The notes under the pieces: generated by a model
Seen by the model: the letters and a program-made list of their open reading frames with translations, nothing else
Told to the model about the DNA's origin: nothing
Database searches by the model: none
In this document: in pieces, positions 33,524 to 43,644 of the stretch
Numbering within the stretch: the first letter of the stretch is position 1
Layout of the letters: each line of letters begins with the position of its first letter
Assembly (NCBI RefSeq): GCF_020283565.1
Contig: NC_060061.1
Location: 39,345,362 to 39,409,361 of the forward strand
DNA length: 64,000 bases
Direction: 5' to 3'
DNA from: Trifolium pratense
Lineage: Eukaryota > Streptophyta > Magnoliopsida > Fabales > Fabaceae
Translations under genes and position numbers: made by a program

Positions 33524-35628
33524 TCACTGAGGAGGAACATAGGGAACGAGCTTGCCGTCAACAATTTGATTCATTGCATCAGCTTCGCCAAGGCGCTTAG
33601 CATCGAGATCCGGAAAAAGAAGCTTAACCTGTTCTATAGCAAAAGAAAAGCCCTCGTCATATTGGTTGGCGGCATAGAGCTGAAGCTCTGTGACATCACT
33701 CTCCAATCTAGCTTTCTCATCAGCTAAGGTCCCAACAGACTGTACCGCTTCATCCTTCTCCTTGGATAGCTTAGAGAGTTTCTCATCCTGGGCAGCAGCA
33801 TTCTCCTTGAGCTTGGCCTCCGAAGCGGCATAGCTTTCTTTAACTTTAGACAGCTTTTCCTCATACTCTTTCTTCAGTCTCTCTGTCTCGCCCTCCCGTT
33901 CTTCTTTCAGCTTCTTAATGTCGCCTTCCAGTTTTGCTTTAGTTTCGGAATACCTCTTTTCAATGTCAGCGAGATTATCATCAACCATCTTCACTTTTTG
34001 CCTCGCCTCCAGAACCTCTTGCTCTTGGCGGTTTGTCAGTAGATAATTAAGGAGAGTACCCTTGACTTCATACTCTAAGGCTTTCTTCCTCAGGTCTTCC
34101 GTCGAAGTGTTGGTGAAGCGAGTCATGTCACCCACCATGGTTACTCCTCTCTCAATAAACTCCAGAGGATCGAAGGAGCTCCAGGAAAGGGGCGCAGCGG
34201 CTTCAGCGTCTTGAGAAGGAGGCTGAGAAGAACTGGAAGCCGCACCTTTGCCCTTGTCAGCACCCCCAGCATTTTGAGTAGTTTTCTCTATTTTTTGTTT
34301 TTTGGGAGGAGGAGGAGCAACACCCTCGTTTCCCTCCGCTTCAGCAGCTGTTTTTCCAGGGATCTCAACACGGATCCGCCCTTCATGCTTCTTCTTGCTT
34401 CGCCCTTCCTTCACAGCAGCTTCCTCCACTTGCAGCTGCTTCAACGGATCAATTACAGTAGCAACAGGTCTCGCCTTCTGTTGGCGAGCCTTTGCCAAAA
34501 ACGCCAACCTTTCCTCATTCGAGATAGTTCTCATTCTCTCTACAAAAACAAGGAAGGCAAAGAAATACAAGTTAGTAACGAGGCGAGATCAACATTAAAC
34601 AAATAAAGAAAGATACAAATTTATCACTTACGCAAATATTCTTCCAAGGCGCCACTATTACCCTCACACCTAAGAACGTCAGCGGTATCCATAAGGGCAT
34701 AGGAATCAAGGAAGTTGACGGTATCTTGCTCAAAATCACTCAAAGCCTCAAAGATGGCTCCCTTGATAAGCCTAGGGTTTTTGGTCCAATAGAAAGGAAA
34801 TAAAGGATCCTCAACCTCATCATACATCAGATCAGGAAATTTCTCATCATTGCGAACCCGAAAGAAAGAGTCTTTGAAGTTTTTGAAATTGGAGGCATAT
34901 AAGCTTAGGAGACGACGGTTGGGTTGACTACTAAGGGAAACTAGAGATTGAAGTTTTAGGTTCTTTATTTGGTAAAAAGAGAAGAAAACACCAACAGAGG
35001 GATCCAGGTTAAAACCTGAACACATTACCTCAAAAGCTTTTATAAAGGCCCAACTATTAGGATGAAGTTGGGTGGGGGCGACATTCAGAACCCTCAACAT
35101 CTCCGCCTCGAAAGAGGTGAAAGGCAACCAAATATTGAGGGGCTGGATCACGCCAGTATAAAGATAGAAATAATCTGGCGGGGTAACATTCTGGAAAAAC
35201 ACGAACTCGCCCTCCCTGACGGGCTCGGTTATAATCAAATCTTCACGAGGAAGGGAATCAGAGAGTTTGACAGCTTTCCTAAAGCTCCTCACCATTTCCA
35301 CACTAGTATACTTTGAAGAAACTTCCATGGTGACTGGAGTGTAGTCAGCAACGACCAGATCTCGGCAGGGGTTCTTCCGCTTTCCTGTGAAAGAGGAAGG
35401 GGAGATTATGACGCAATCACTGTCATTACTACTATCACTACTGTTATCACTATCACTACTACTACTCCCAACATCAAAACCCCACAATTCCGAATAAAAC
35501 CCCCGGCTATTAAGAACGCCGTTAGCCCTAGTATAGTGGGCACGAACTTGTTGCGCCCACTCGAGATAACTAGGAGAAGAAATAGGAACTCTCCCCTCAT
35601 CCTCATCTAACTCCCTCAAAATAACCAT
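33524..35628 (-). CDS. Antisense accessory gene of the Tat element (two exons, 670 aa)
   Basis: Exons 35628-34632 and 34539-33524 join in phase across a 92-bp GT-AG intron. The N-terminal half has a pattern like Pfam Transposase_28 ('putative gypsy type transposon'): LYTGVIQPLNIWLPFTSFEA, LHPNSWAFIKAFEVMC, FFSFYQIKNLKLQSL. An acidic Ser-rich stretch lies near residue 55-75. The second half has a basic start, a low-complexity Gln/Ala/Ser segment and a long coiled coil (about residues 500-620). Role unknown; similar antisense genes are a recurrent feature of Tat elements. A TATA-like box (tataaat) is at 35881-35887 and a possible 5' UTR intron lies between 35640 and 35740. The start copy is repeated at 41449-41486. 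Confidence 0.75.
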
Positions 35629-36275
35629 TTGTTCTAAACCTAATTAAAGAAATTAGGGTTCCTACTCAGAACAGTCCTAATTAACGAAAAGAAGAAAGGT
35701 ATAAAATGAAATACCTTATGAAACGGATGAAGACCTCGAAGCAGGGTGATAAAGTCGTCTTAAAATGGAGACCGTTGAAAACCTTTATCAAGAGAGTGAA
35801 GAAGAGAGCGTAAACTGGATCGGAATGGGAGTAGAAGATTTTGCAGAAGAAGTAAAGGGAAAAGAAAGAGTAAAACCCCTATTTATAAGACTTTATTCCG
35901 AACAGTTAATTTGAAGTTGTAAGGTTCATCGTCGGATCACGTACGTGTCAAAGCGCGTATCTCGAGAATAAACCTTAGAAGATTTATCGTCAGATAACTA
36001 AATACGACGCCTACAGGCGGGTAGAGTGGCGCCCTTAATTAAACGGTCACGCCAGGACTAATTATCCCGCCGGATAAAAAGTTTGATTCGCCTTTGGGGC
36101 GCAACAGAGATATCCAGAACAACGCCAAACGAGAAAAAGCCAAAAATCAAGGAAAGACAAGACATAAAGTAATGCATTCTACTCAAAGCAAGAAAGAAAA
36201 ATCTTTATTATTAGCAGAAAATGGAAAGTACAACGAGGAGAAACCAAGGCTACATGGAGAACTCCTAAAATCCTA

Positions 36276-36593
36276 TCAATCAGACTCCGAATCCTTTTGC
36301 ACAGGCCCAGGGAAAGTCATCTTGGATTCCACGGTGACCCGGGACCCCTCTTCTTCACTGGACGAGGAAGCACGAAGCTCAGGAGGAACATAGGTCTCCA
36401 GAAACGAAACGTAATCCTCATCACCACTACCAGAATCGGAGGTATCCGAGGAAAGAACGATAACCTCCACCTTTTTGACATCCTTAGACCTTCGGGAGCG
36501 AGTGGAGTTAGAGGTTGAAACCTCAACTCTTTTCTTCCTCCGCTGAGGCGGAGTACTTCTGGCAACAGGTTTTTTCGCATTATTATTTTCCAT
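36276..36593 (-). CDS. Small acidic antisense ORF of the Tat element (105 aa), left copy
   Basis: Starts MENNNAKKPVARSTPPQRRK and is basic at the N-terminus. The C-terminal two-thirds is Ser/Asp/Glu-rich (SSDTSDSGSGDEDYVS). No domain recognised. A TATA-like tataaata is about 50 bp upstream (36643-36650). The same 105 codons recur on the plus strand at 40483-40800 without amino-acid change, in the inverted arm. Confidence 0.55.
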   Translation of the reverse strand: MENNNAKKPVARSTPPQRRKKRVEVSTSNSTRSRRSKDVKKVEVIVLSSDTSDSGSGDEDYVSFLETYVPPELRASSSSEEEGSRVTVESKMTFPGPVQKDSESD

Positions 36594-36993
36594 CTTAAAG
36601 ATTCAAAACAAGATGATAAAAATTCGAGTTTTTAGCAGGTGATATTTATAGTCAATGTTTAACCTTAACATCGTTATTAACGGTAGTAATAAATGCTTGA
36701 ACGGTTGCAACCACCGAGTTTTGACCATCTCGAAAAATGTCACTTTTGCGTTTCCAAGAAGTCAAAATTTGACCCATTTTAGTTATTGAAGACTGCAAAG
36801 GAAGGCGGTACTAAAAAGGACAGAAGAGCAACACATAAGGAAAGGAAATTGCTTAAATATTCAAATTCGTACAAAGGAAATACAACGGAAGCAAAGAAAC
36901 AGAATGAAAATAACAAAGATCCCAAAATGCGGAAGCAAATTACAAATACTAGAAAGAAAAGCACAAAACGGAAAGATGAGCAAACAAAAGACT

Positions 36994-37416
36994 TCATGGC
37001 ATGGTAGAGCTCCCCAATTCACCAGCATCGGCAACGGCGATACGGTGCATTTCCTCCAATGCCCGTTTCACCCTCTTCGCCTTCACCATATTCTCGTCAA
37101 TAGGCTTCAGATCCTCTCTTAGTTCGCTTTGTTTGTCCAGAAGGTCCACCAAAGAATGGCGCCGGGTAATCAACTTAGCAATGTCATCCCTAATCTCGCC
37201 TTGAAGAGCCCTCTTCCTCTTCACCAGCGGCTTCATCTCCTTATTCAGCATCGCCAGACGATCATCCACTCTGCGCTCCTCATTGAAGCATATCCCCAAG
37301 ATTTCCTCTTGCACACCCATAGTCTCTTTCGTAATCTCTATCTGGCTGTCAACAGCTTCAGTGACTTCGGCGTGGCACTCCTTCACATTTTCCACAGCGA
37401 TCACAAAGGATGCACT
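36994..37416 (-). pseudogene. Truncated copy of the coiled-coil antisense ORF
   Basis: Corresponds to the last about 140 residues of the 214-aa ORF at 39437-40081. The 5' part is missing because element homology ends at 37416. The open frame continues six bases into unrelated DNA, giving a spurious Met. Confidence 0.8.
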
Positions 37417-38554
37417 TATCAAAGCATAAAACTCTAAATGTAATTTATAAACCTAATTTGTGAATTCAATATATATCAATAATGTAATCTAATTGCATAT
37501 TACAACAATTGATGAACAACCCAATGATTAATTAATGAGTTTTTTTAAAGAATAATTATTTAAGAAAATTCGAATTTAGTTTTTAAAAAGAATAAATTTT
37601 GATCAAATTTTACTTATTAACTGAACTTTGCATTATTATACTTCCTCCAACCAATATATTTTCAACCTTATATGTTGATCCTTCGTCAACCAATTTTTTT
37701 ATCTTTGAAACCAAACTATTTCCCAAAGTAGCAAGAATCTTATCACACTGAATGATCAAAGTAAAAAAAAAAAAGGGAAAAAGTCAATAAAAAAAACATC
37801 AATAGAGATTTTGTGAAAATGTGAGAAGTATATCAAGATAGTACATCACCTTTTCATCAACAAACAACATATTCATAGACGTAACCTCAGTTTGATTTGT
37901 ATTTGTCTGTTACATTCTACACATTAACAATTCGAACTTTCAACTTTAGATTTGCTTTTCCAGCTACTATAACAGACACGTGAGGGTAGATAGGAGCTAT
38001 AGTTTGAAAGAGTAATTTGTTTTAACTAAAAACTAAACTCAATAGAAATGTAATTAAGTCAATAATGTATACACTCTTCGTATTTTTTTGTGTGACTAAA
38101 TTATAAACTCTTTGTTGTTTCTATGAAAACGGTTGACATTTAAATGGGATAAATGTTGAAAGAGAATCCAACTATGTTCATCTTCATTATCACTAAGAAA
38201 TGTTATAATAATGTAGAAAAGTGTAACATCTTGTGACATCAATTTTTGGATAATTGGAGAGGTATAATTCAATAATAATGTAGAAAATTGTAACATCTTG
38301 TGACATCAATTTTTGGATAATTGGAGAAACATAATTCTTTATTATTTATTATGAGATTGATATAATATAAAAAAAAAATAGAGATGAGAATGATATAATA
38401 TAAGGAAGTGATGTGGAAACAAAAAAAAATAGAGATGAAAATGATATAATATAAGGAAGTGATGTGGCATTATTGTGTGATTTAATTGGATGTAAATGAG
38501 TGATGTGGATTAGGGTTAAGATGGATAGTAGGAGAACTATCTAGGAATTATATA
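37417..38554 (+). other. Non-element DNA inside the retrotransposon, containing an empty copy of its target site
   Basis: 37417-38047 matches nothing else clearly in the window. 38048-38420 repeats the 5' flank of the element (25492-25880). It then continues without interruption through gaaac (38416-38420) into 38421-38554, which repeats the 3' flank (42573-42707). So this stretch is the target sequence without an insertion. Confidence 0.8.
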
Positions 38555-38568
38555 TATATAATTCCTAG
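38541..38568. repeat. 28-bp perfect palindrome at the inversion centre
   Basis: ctaggaattatata followed by its exact reverse complement, centred between 38554 and 38555. It is the turning point between the forward and reverse copies of the 3' flank. Confidence 0.95.
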
Positions 38569-38692
38569 ATAGTTCTCCTACTATCCATCTTAACCCTAAT
38601 CCACATCACCCACTTACATCCAATTAAATCACACAATAATGCCACATCACTTCCTTATATTATATTATTTTCATCTCTATTTTTTTTGTTTC

Positions 38693-39173
38693 TGTTCTGG
38701 TAAAAAACAAGGGGGTTTGTATTATTGATCAAATGATGTGATTACACTCAGTTCAATCCCAACAACCCTGGGAGTTTAATAAGTCAGAATTCGATCCCCT
38801 TACAAATGAGAGTATGGAGCTATTTATAGAGCTTCTAGTCTTCTTCTCCAAGCAAGGGTTCCTAAAAATCCGGTCCTTAGCATCTTCTTCGGTGGTATGG
38901 CGTGAAAATAGGGATGAGAACCTTGGTCTCCAAGCTATGGCAGTTGCGAGAAGTTTATTTCTTCCTTCTTAAGTTAGCGGTTGATACAAGGAAGGAGAAG
39001 ATATTTTCAGTAACACAGAATCCACCCTTTTTGGCGTTGCCTTAGAGTTGCAGGTCACGCCCTAGCTTCTAATCGCCTATTGGGTATTTTAGGGTTTACT
39101 TGATTTGGGCTTATCATCCTTTTTACTCTAATTGGGCTTACTGGATATTTTCTTAAGCCCATTGCCCAGTCCA
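38693..39173 (-). repeat. Third LTR copy, inverted (481 bp)
   Basis: Reverse complement of the outer LTRs, starting tgttctggtaaaaaac. It is preceded by gtttc (38688-38692), the complement of the gaaac target repeat. Inner element sequence follows on its 39174 side (cagccccccaagcacgagg), so in its own orientation it is a 3' LTR. Confidence 0.9.
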
Positions 39174-39436
39174 CAGCCCCCCAAGCACGAGGTCCAAAGG
39201 AATGAAGTGTTTGAGTAGGGTTTGAATTTTCCCTCTAAAACCTGTAGCGCGGGAAGAGTTTCATCACGTTCCTCCCCACTTTCTGGCGCACGTTCTTGTA
39301 CTCCTGGACCATGTCTATCAACCGCTTCTCCATTCACTGATACCACGATGGGATATTTTCTCTATAAAATGGAGCATTTGATAGAATCAACTCGTCACAT
39401 TCTCACCTGCTCTCTTGAAAGTTTTCCTTCTGCAGT

Positions 39437-40081
39437 ATGTCTCCTAAAAGCCTTCCCTTTGAATGTGGTCAGTCTCCTGCTTCCCCCGTCATTAAACGAC
39501 TCCGCCGTATGCTGAACCTGAGTACGGAGGACTTAATGGACGATTTTGGTGAATTCTCGGAGTTTGTCAAAGAACTTAATGATTATTGCTGGAGGTTGAC
39601 CAAGGAAGAGAAACGTTTTCTTGACAGTGTGCTGCGTCTGGAGAAGGAACTGAAGGATAGTGCATCCTTTGTGATCGCTGTGGAAAATGTGAAGGAGTGC
39701 CACGCCGAAGTCACTGAAGCTGTTGACAGCCAGATAGAGATTACGAAAGAGACTATGGGTGTGCAAGAGGAAATCTTGGGGATATGCTTCAATGAGGAGC
39801 GCAGAGTGGATGATCGTCTGGCGATGCTGAATAAGGAGATGAAGCCGCTGGTGAAGAGGAAGAGGGCTCTTCAAGGCGAGATTAGGGATGACATTGCTAA
39901 GTTGATTACCCGGCGCCATTCTTTGGTGGACCTTCTGGACAAACAAAGCGAACTAAGAGAGGATCTGAAGCCTATTGACGAGAATATGGTGAAGGCGAAG
40001 AGGGTGAAACGGGCATTGGAGGAAATGCACCGTATCGCCGTTGCCGATGCTGGTGAATTGGGGAGCTCTACCATGCCATGA
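39437..40081 (+). CDS. Coiled-coil ORF of the Tat element (214 aa), in the inverted block
   Basis: Intact version of the antisense ORF, here on the plus strand because the block is inverted. Starts MSPKSLPFECGQSPASPVIK. From about residue 45 it is largely helical and charged (KEEKRFLDSVLRLEKELKDS, RRVDDRLAMLNKEMKPLVKR), suggesting a dimeric coiled coil. No known domain. A TATA-like tataaaa sits at 39363-39369, about 70 bp upstream. A truncated left copy is at 36994-37416 and a 5' fragment at 41452-41823. Confidence 0.6.
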   Translation: MSPKSLPFECGQSPASPVIKRLRRMLNLSTEDLMDDFGEFSEFVKELNDYCWRLTKEEKRFLDSVLRLEKELKDSASFVIAVENVKECHAEVTEAVDSQIEITKETMGVQEEILGICFNEERRVDDRLAMLNKEMKPLVKRKRALQGEIRDDIAKLITRRHSLVDLLDKQSELREDLKPIDENMVKAKRVKRALEEMHRIAVADAGELGSSTMP

Positions 40082-41486
40082 AGTCTTTTGTTTGCTCATC
40101 TTTCCGTTTTGTGCTTTTCTTTCTAGTATTTGTAATTTGCTTCCGCATTTTGGGATCTTTGTTATTTTCATTCTGTTTCTTTGCTTCCGTTGTATTTCCT
40201 TTGTACGAATTTGAATATTTAAGCAATTTCCTTTCCTTATGTGTTGCTCTTCTGTCCTTTTTAGTACCCGCCTTCCTTTGCAGTCTTCAATAACTAAAAT
40301 GGGTCAAATTTTGACTTCTTGGAAACGCAAAAGTGACATTTTTCGAGATGGTCAAAACTCGGTGGTTGCAACCGTTCAAGCATTTATTACTACCGTTAAT
40401 AACGATGTTAAGGTTAAACATTGACTATAAATATCACCTGCTAAAAACTCGAATTTTTATCATCTTGTTTTGAATCTTTAAGATGGAAAATAATAATGCG
40501 AAAAAACCTGTTGCCAGAAGTACTCCGCCTCAGCGGAGGAAGAAAAGAGTTGAGGTTTCAACCTCTAACTCCACTCGCTCCCGAAGGTCTAAGGATGTCA
40601 AAAAGGTGGAGGTTATCGTTCTTTCCTCGGATACCTCCGATTCTGGTAGTGGTGATGAGGATTACGTTTCGTTTCTGGAGACCTATGTTCCTCCTGAGCT
40701 TCGTGCTTCCTCGTCCAGTGAAGAAGAGGGGTCCCGGGTCACCGTGGAATCCAAGATGACTTTCCCTGGGCCTGTGCAAAAGGATTCGGAGTCTGATTGA
40801 TAGGATTTTAGGAGTTCTCCATGTAGCCTTGGTTTCTCCTCGTTGTACTTTCCATTTTCTGCTAATAATAAAGATTTTTCTTTCTTGCTTTGAGTAGAAT
40901 GCATTACTTTATGTCTTGTCTTTCCTTGATTTTTGGCTTTTTCTCGTTTGGCGTTGTTCTGGATATCTCTGTTGCGCCCCAAAGGCGAATCAAACTTTTT
41001 ATCCGGCGGGATAATTAGTCCTGGCGTGACCGTTTAATTAAGGGCGCCACTCTACCCGCCTGTAGGCGTCGTATTTAGTTATCTGACGATAAATCTTCTA
41101 AGGTTTATTCTCGAGATACGCGCTTTGACACGTACGTGATCCGACGATGAACCTTACAACTTCAAATTAACTGTTCGGAATAAAGTCTTATAAATAGGGG
41201 TTTTACTCTTTCTTTTCCCTTTACTTCTTCTGCAAAATCTTCTACTCCCATTCCGATCCAGTTTACGCTCTCTTCTTCACTCTCTTGATAAAGGTTTTCA
41301 ACGGTCTCCATTTTAAGACGACTTTATCTCCCTGCTTCGAGGTCTTCATCCGTTTCATAAGGTATTTCATTTTATACCTTTCTTCTTTTCGTTAATTAGG
41401 ACTGTTCTGAGTAGGAACCCTAATTTCTTTAATTAGGTTTAGAACAAATGGTTATTTTGAGGGAGTTAGATGAGGATGAGGGGAGA
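39659..41486. repeat. Right arm of the 1.83-kb inverted repeat
   Basis: Counterpart of 35590-37416. It ends at gaggatgaggggaga, a few codons into the 670-aa gene, where it switches direction at a short shared 'aga' into the segment 41484-42086. Confidence 0.9.
40483..40800 (+). CDS. Small acidic ORF of the Tat element (105 aa), right copy
   Basis: Identical in translation to 36276-36593. A tataaata box is present upstream at about 40425. Function unknown. Confidence 0.5.
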   Translation: MENNNAKKPVARSTPPQRRKKRVEVSTSNSTRSRRSKDVKKVEVIVLSSDTSDSGSGDEDYVSFLETYVPPELRASSSSEEEGSRVTVESKMTFPGPVQKDSESD

Positions 41487-41823
41487 TTTCCTCTTGCACA
41501 CCCATAGTCTCTTTCGTAATCTCTATCTGGCTGTCAACAGCTTCAGTGACTTCGGCGTGGCACTCCTTCACATTTTCCACAGCGATCACAAAGGATGCAC
41601 TATCCTTCAGTTCCTTCTCCAGACGCAGCACACTATCAAGAAAACGTTTCTCTTCCTTGGTCAACCTCCAGCAATAATCATTAAGTTCTTTGACAAACTC
41701 CGAGAATTCACCAAAATCGTCCATTAAGTCCTCCGTACTCAGGTTCAGCATACGGCGGAGTCGTTTAATGACGGGGGAAGCAGGAGACTGACCACATTCA
41801 AAGGGAAGGCTTTTAGGAGACAT
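41452..41823 (-). pseudogene. 5' fragment of the coiled-coil ORF, broken at the inversion joint
   Basis: The first about 113 residues match the 214-aa ORF. At 41484-41486 the frame runs into inverted DNA from the 670-aa gene and stops after about ten unrelated residues. Confidence 0.8.
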
Positions 41824-42086
41824 ACTGCAGAAGGAAAACTTTCAAGAGAGCAGGTGAGAATGTGACGAGTTGATTCTATCAAATGCTCCATTTTATAGAG
41901 AAAATATCCCATCGTGGTATCAGTGAATGGAGAAGCGGTTGATAGACATGGTCCAGGAGTACAAGAACGTGCGCCAGAAAGTGGGGAGGAACGTGATGAA
42001 ACTCTTCCCGCGCTACAGGTTTTAGAGGGAAAATTCAAACCCTACTCAAACACTTCATTCCTTTGGACCTCGTGCTTGGGGGGCTG

Positions 42087-42567
42087 TGGACTGGGCAATG
42101 GGCTTAAGAAAATATCCAGTAAGCCCAATTAGAGTAAAAAGGATGATAAGCCCAAATCAAGTAAACCCTAAAATACCCAATAGGCGATTAGAAGCTAGGG
42201 CGTGACCTGCAACTCTAAGGCAACGCCAAAAAGGGTGGATTCTGTGTTACTGAAAATATCTTCTCCTTCCTTGTATCAACCGCTAACTTAAGAAGGAAGA
42301 AATAAACTTCTCGCAACTGCCATAGCTTGGAGACCAAGGTTCTCATCCCTATTTTCACGCCATACCACCGAAGAAGATGCTAAGGACCGGATTTTTAGGA
42401 ACCCTTGCTTGGAGAAGAAGACTAGAAGCTCTATAAATAGCTCCATACTCTCATTTGTAAGGGGATCGAATTCTGACTTATTAAACTCCCAGGGTTGTTG
42501 GGATTGAACTGAGTGTAATCACATCATTTGATCAATAATACAAACCCCCTTGTTTTTTACCAGAACA
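42087..42567 (+). repeat. 3' LTR (481 bp)
   Basis: Same limits as the 5' LTR, preceded by a G-rich tract (cttggggggctg) that is the likely polypurine-tract region. Followed by the gaaac target repeat. Confidence 0.9.
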
Positions 42568-43134
42568 GAAACAAAAAAAATAGAGATGAAAATGATATAA
42601 TATAAGGAAGTGATGTGGCATTATTGTGTGATTTAATTGGATGTAAATGAGTGATGTGGATTAGGGTTAAGATGGATAGTAGGAGAACTATCTAGGAATT
42701 ATATATATAGATTACTTCTTTTTTTTTTGTCTTAACTGTTTATTACTTTGTTTACTATTGTGTAAACCTACACATTTGTGTAACCCAACACAATCCTTCA
42801 AATAATATGTATCATCTAAAATAAAATATTTTATTAAATATGAAAATAAAATATTTCTTTTATAACTTAGGAAAATCACCCAATGTGTTGATAACTTCTC
42901 TTATAAGGTTTCGAAATTTGGTTTTTACTACATTTCTTTCCGTTAATTCAAACATACATCATTATCAATCATGAAATTTTTATTCTTTCTTGAGAAATTA
43001 TTGATAAACTTGAAATCCAATATATATATAGTAGATATAACCTTGTTATAATGAAAGGTTAATAATGGAAATTCGGTATAAGATAATTAATTCTTATGAT
43101 TGATAATTTTTTAATGCAACCTCCATAATAAGTG
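42568..43134. other. 3' flank of the LTR element
   Basis: 42573-42707 is the flank repeated at 38421-38554 and in reverse at 38555-38687. The three copies differ at a few bases (for example aaatgag versus aagtggg). The remaining sequence is AT-rich with no gene. Confidence 0.6.
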
Positions 43135-43300
43135 CATTGAAAGGACAAACATAACACTTTGATGTGTTTATGAGACGTTTAATAATGATACTAATCTTGT
43201 AAAGAGTTTTTTTTACAATTTTATAAGTGCTGAAAACTATTTAATTGATGTATCACAAAAAAAAAACACTATTTAATTGATGTAATAAAGGAGAGCATGC
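43135..43300 (+). promoter_or_regulatory. Conserved NCR promoter block, gene B
   Basis: Aligns with the NCR-A, -C and -D upstream regions: gaaaggacaaa, cactttgatgtg, tttaataatgatactaat, tataagtgctgaaaactat, ttaattgatgta. Ends about 70 bp before the ATG. Confidence 0.6.
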
Positions 43301-43367
43301 ACTTTAATTTATACATTATAAAGTGAATAAAATCATATTATACTTGGTACATGAAAAGAAGGGAAAT

Positions 43368-43644
43368 ATGGTTAAAATTGTCAACTTTGTTTATGTTATG
43401 ATTATATCTCTTTATGCATTTCTTGTTGCAACGAATGTTGATGGTAGACCATTTTTTATCTTTTACAAATTTTTTTAATTACTTCATACACAACATTTTA
43501 TTAACCATTTGTTTCTCTTTTTTTATTACAGCAACTATTCAATGTAATCAAGATTTTCAATGCCCAGCATATATGTGCCCGCCTCCTATTAGGCCAAGGT
43601 GTATTAATGGCATTTGTACATGTATTAATAAAAGAAAGCCATAG
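43368..43644 (+). CDS. NCR peptide gene B (two exons, 62 aa)
   Basis: Nodule-specific cysteine-rich peptide precursor. Exon 1 is 43368-43443 (MVKIVNFVYVMIISLYAFLV signal peptide) and exon 2 is 43532-43644, joined at gatg|gtagac ... ttacag|caact. The mature part has six cysteines, C-x5-C-x4-C-x7-C-x4-C-x-C, with the motif MCPPPIRPRC. It is the only NCR gene here on the plus strand, lying just beyond the 3' flank of the retrotransposon. It is closest in sequence to genes C and D, which share the CPPPI motif. Confidence 0.92.

Larger units (their letters stand above)
35590..37416. repeat. Left arm of a 1.83-kb inverted repeat
   Basis: The reverse complement matches 39659-41486 over about 1827 bp, with one 1-bp indel and very few substitutions noticed (for example cacc/ctcc near 35750). 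The arm ends abruptly at ggatgcact (37416), inside the coiled-coil ORF. Confidence 0.9.
25881..42567 (+). mobile_element. Ty3/Gypsy (Tat-type) LTR retrotransposon, rearranged at its 3' end
   Basis: Outer LTRs (25881-26361 and 42087-42567) are both 481 bp and look nearly identical. They are flanked by the 5-bp repeat gaaac (25876-25880, 42568-42572). A primer binding site ttggcgcccaccatgggg follows the 5' LTR. Order: gag-protease, RT-RNase H-second RNase H-integrase, a 70-bp tandem array, then antisense ORFs. The second RNase H and antisense genes between integrase and 3' LTR are typical of the Tat branch. From 37417 onward the structure is abnormal: foreign flank DNA, a third LTR in reverse, and two inverted internal segments. 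LTR similarity suggests recent insertion; gag and pol are in different frames. Confidence 0.9.

Noticed and set aside
25881..42567. Assignment to the Ogre group
   Set aside because: The LTRs are only 481 bp and there is no extra ORF before gag or intron before RT, which Ogre elements usually have. A smaller Tat-type element fits better.
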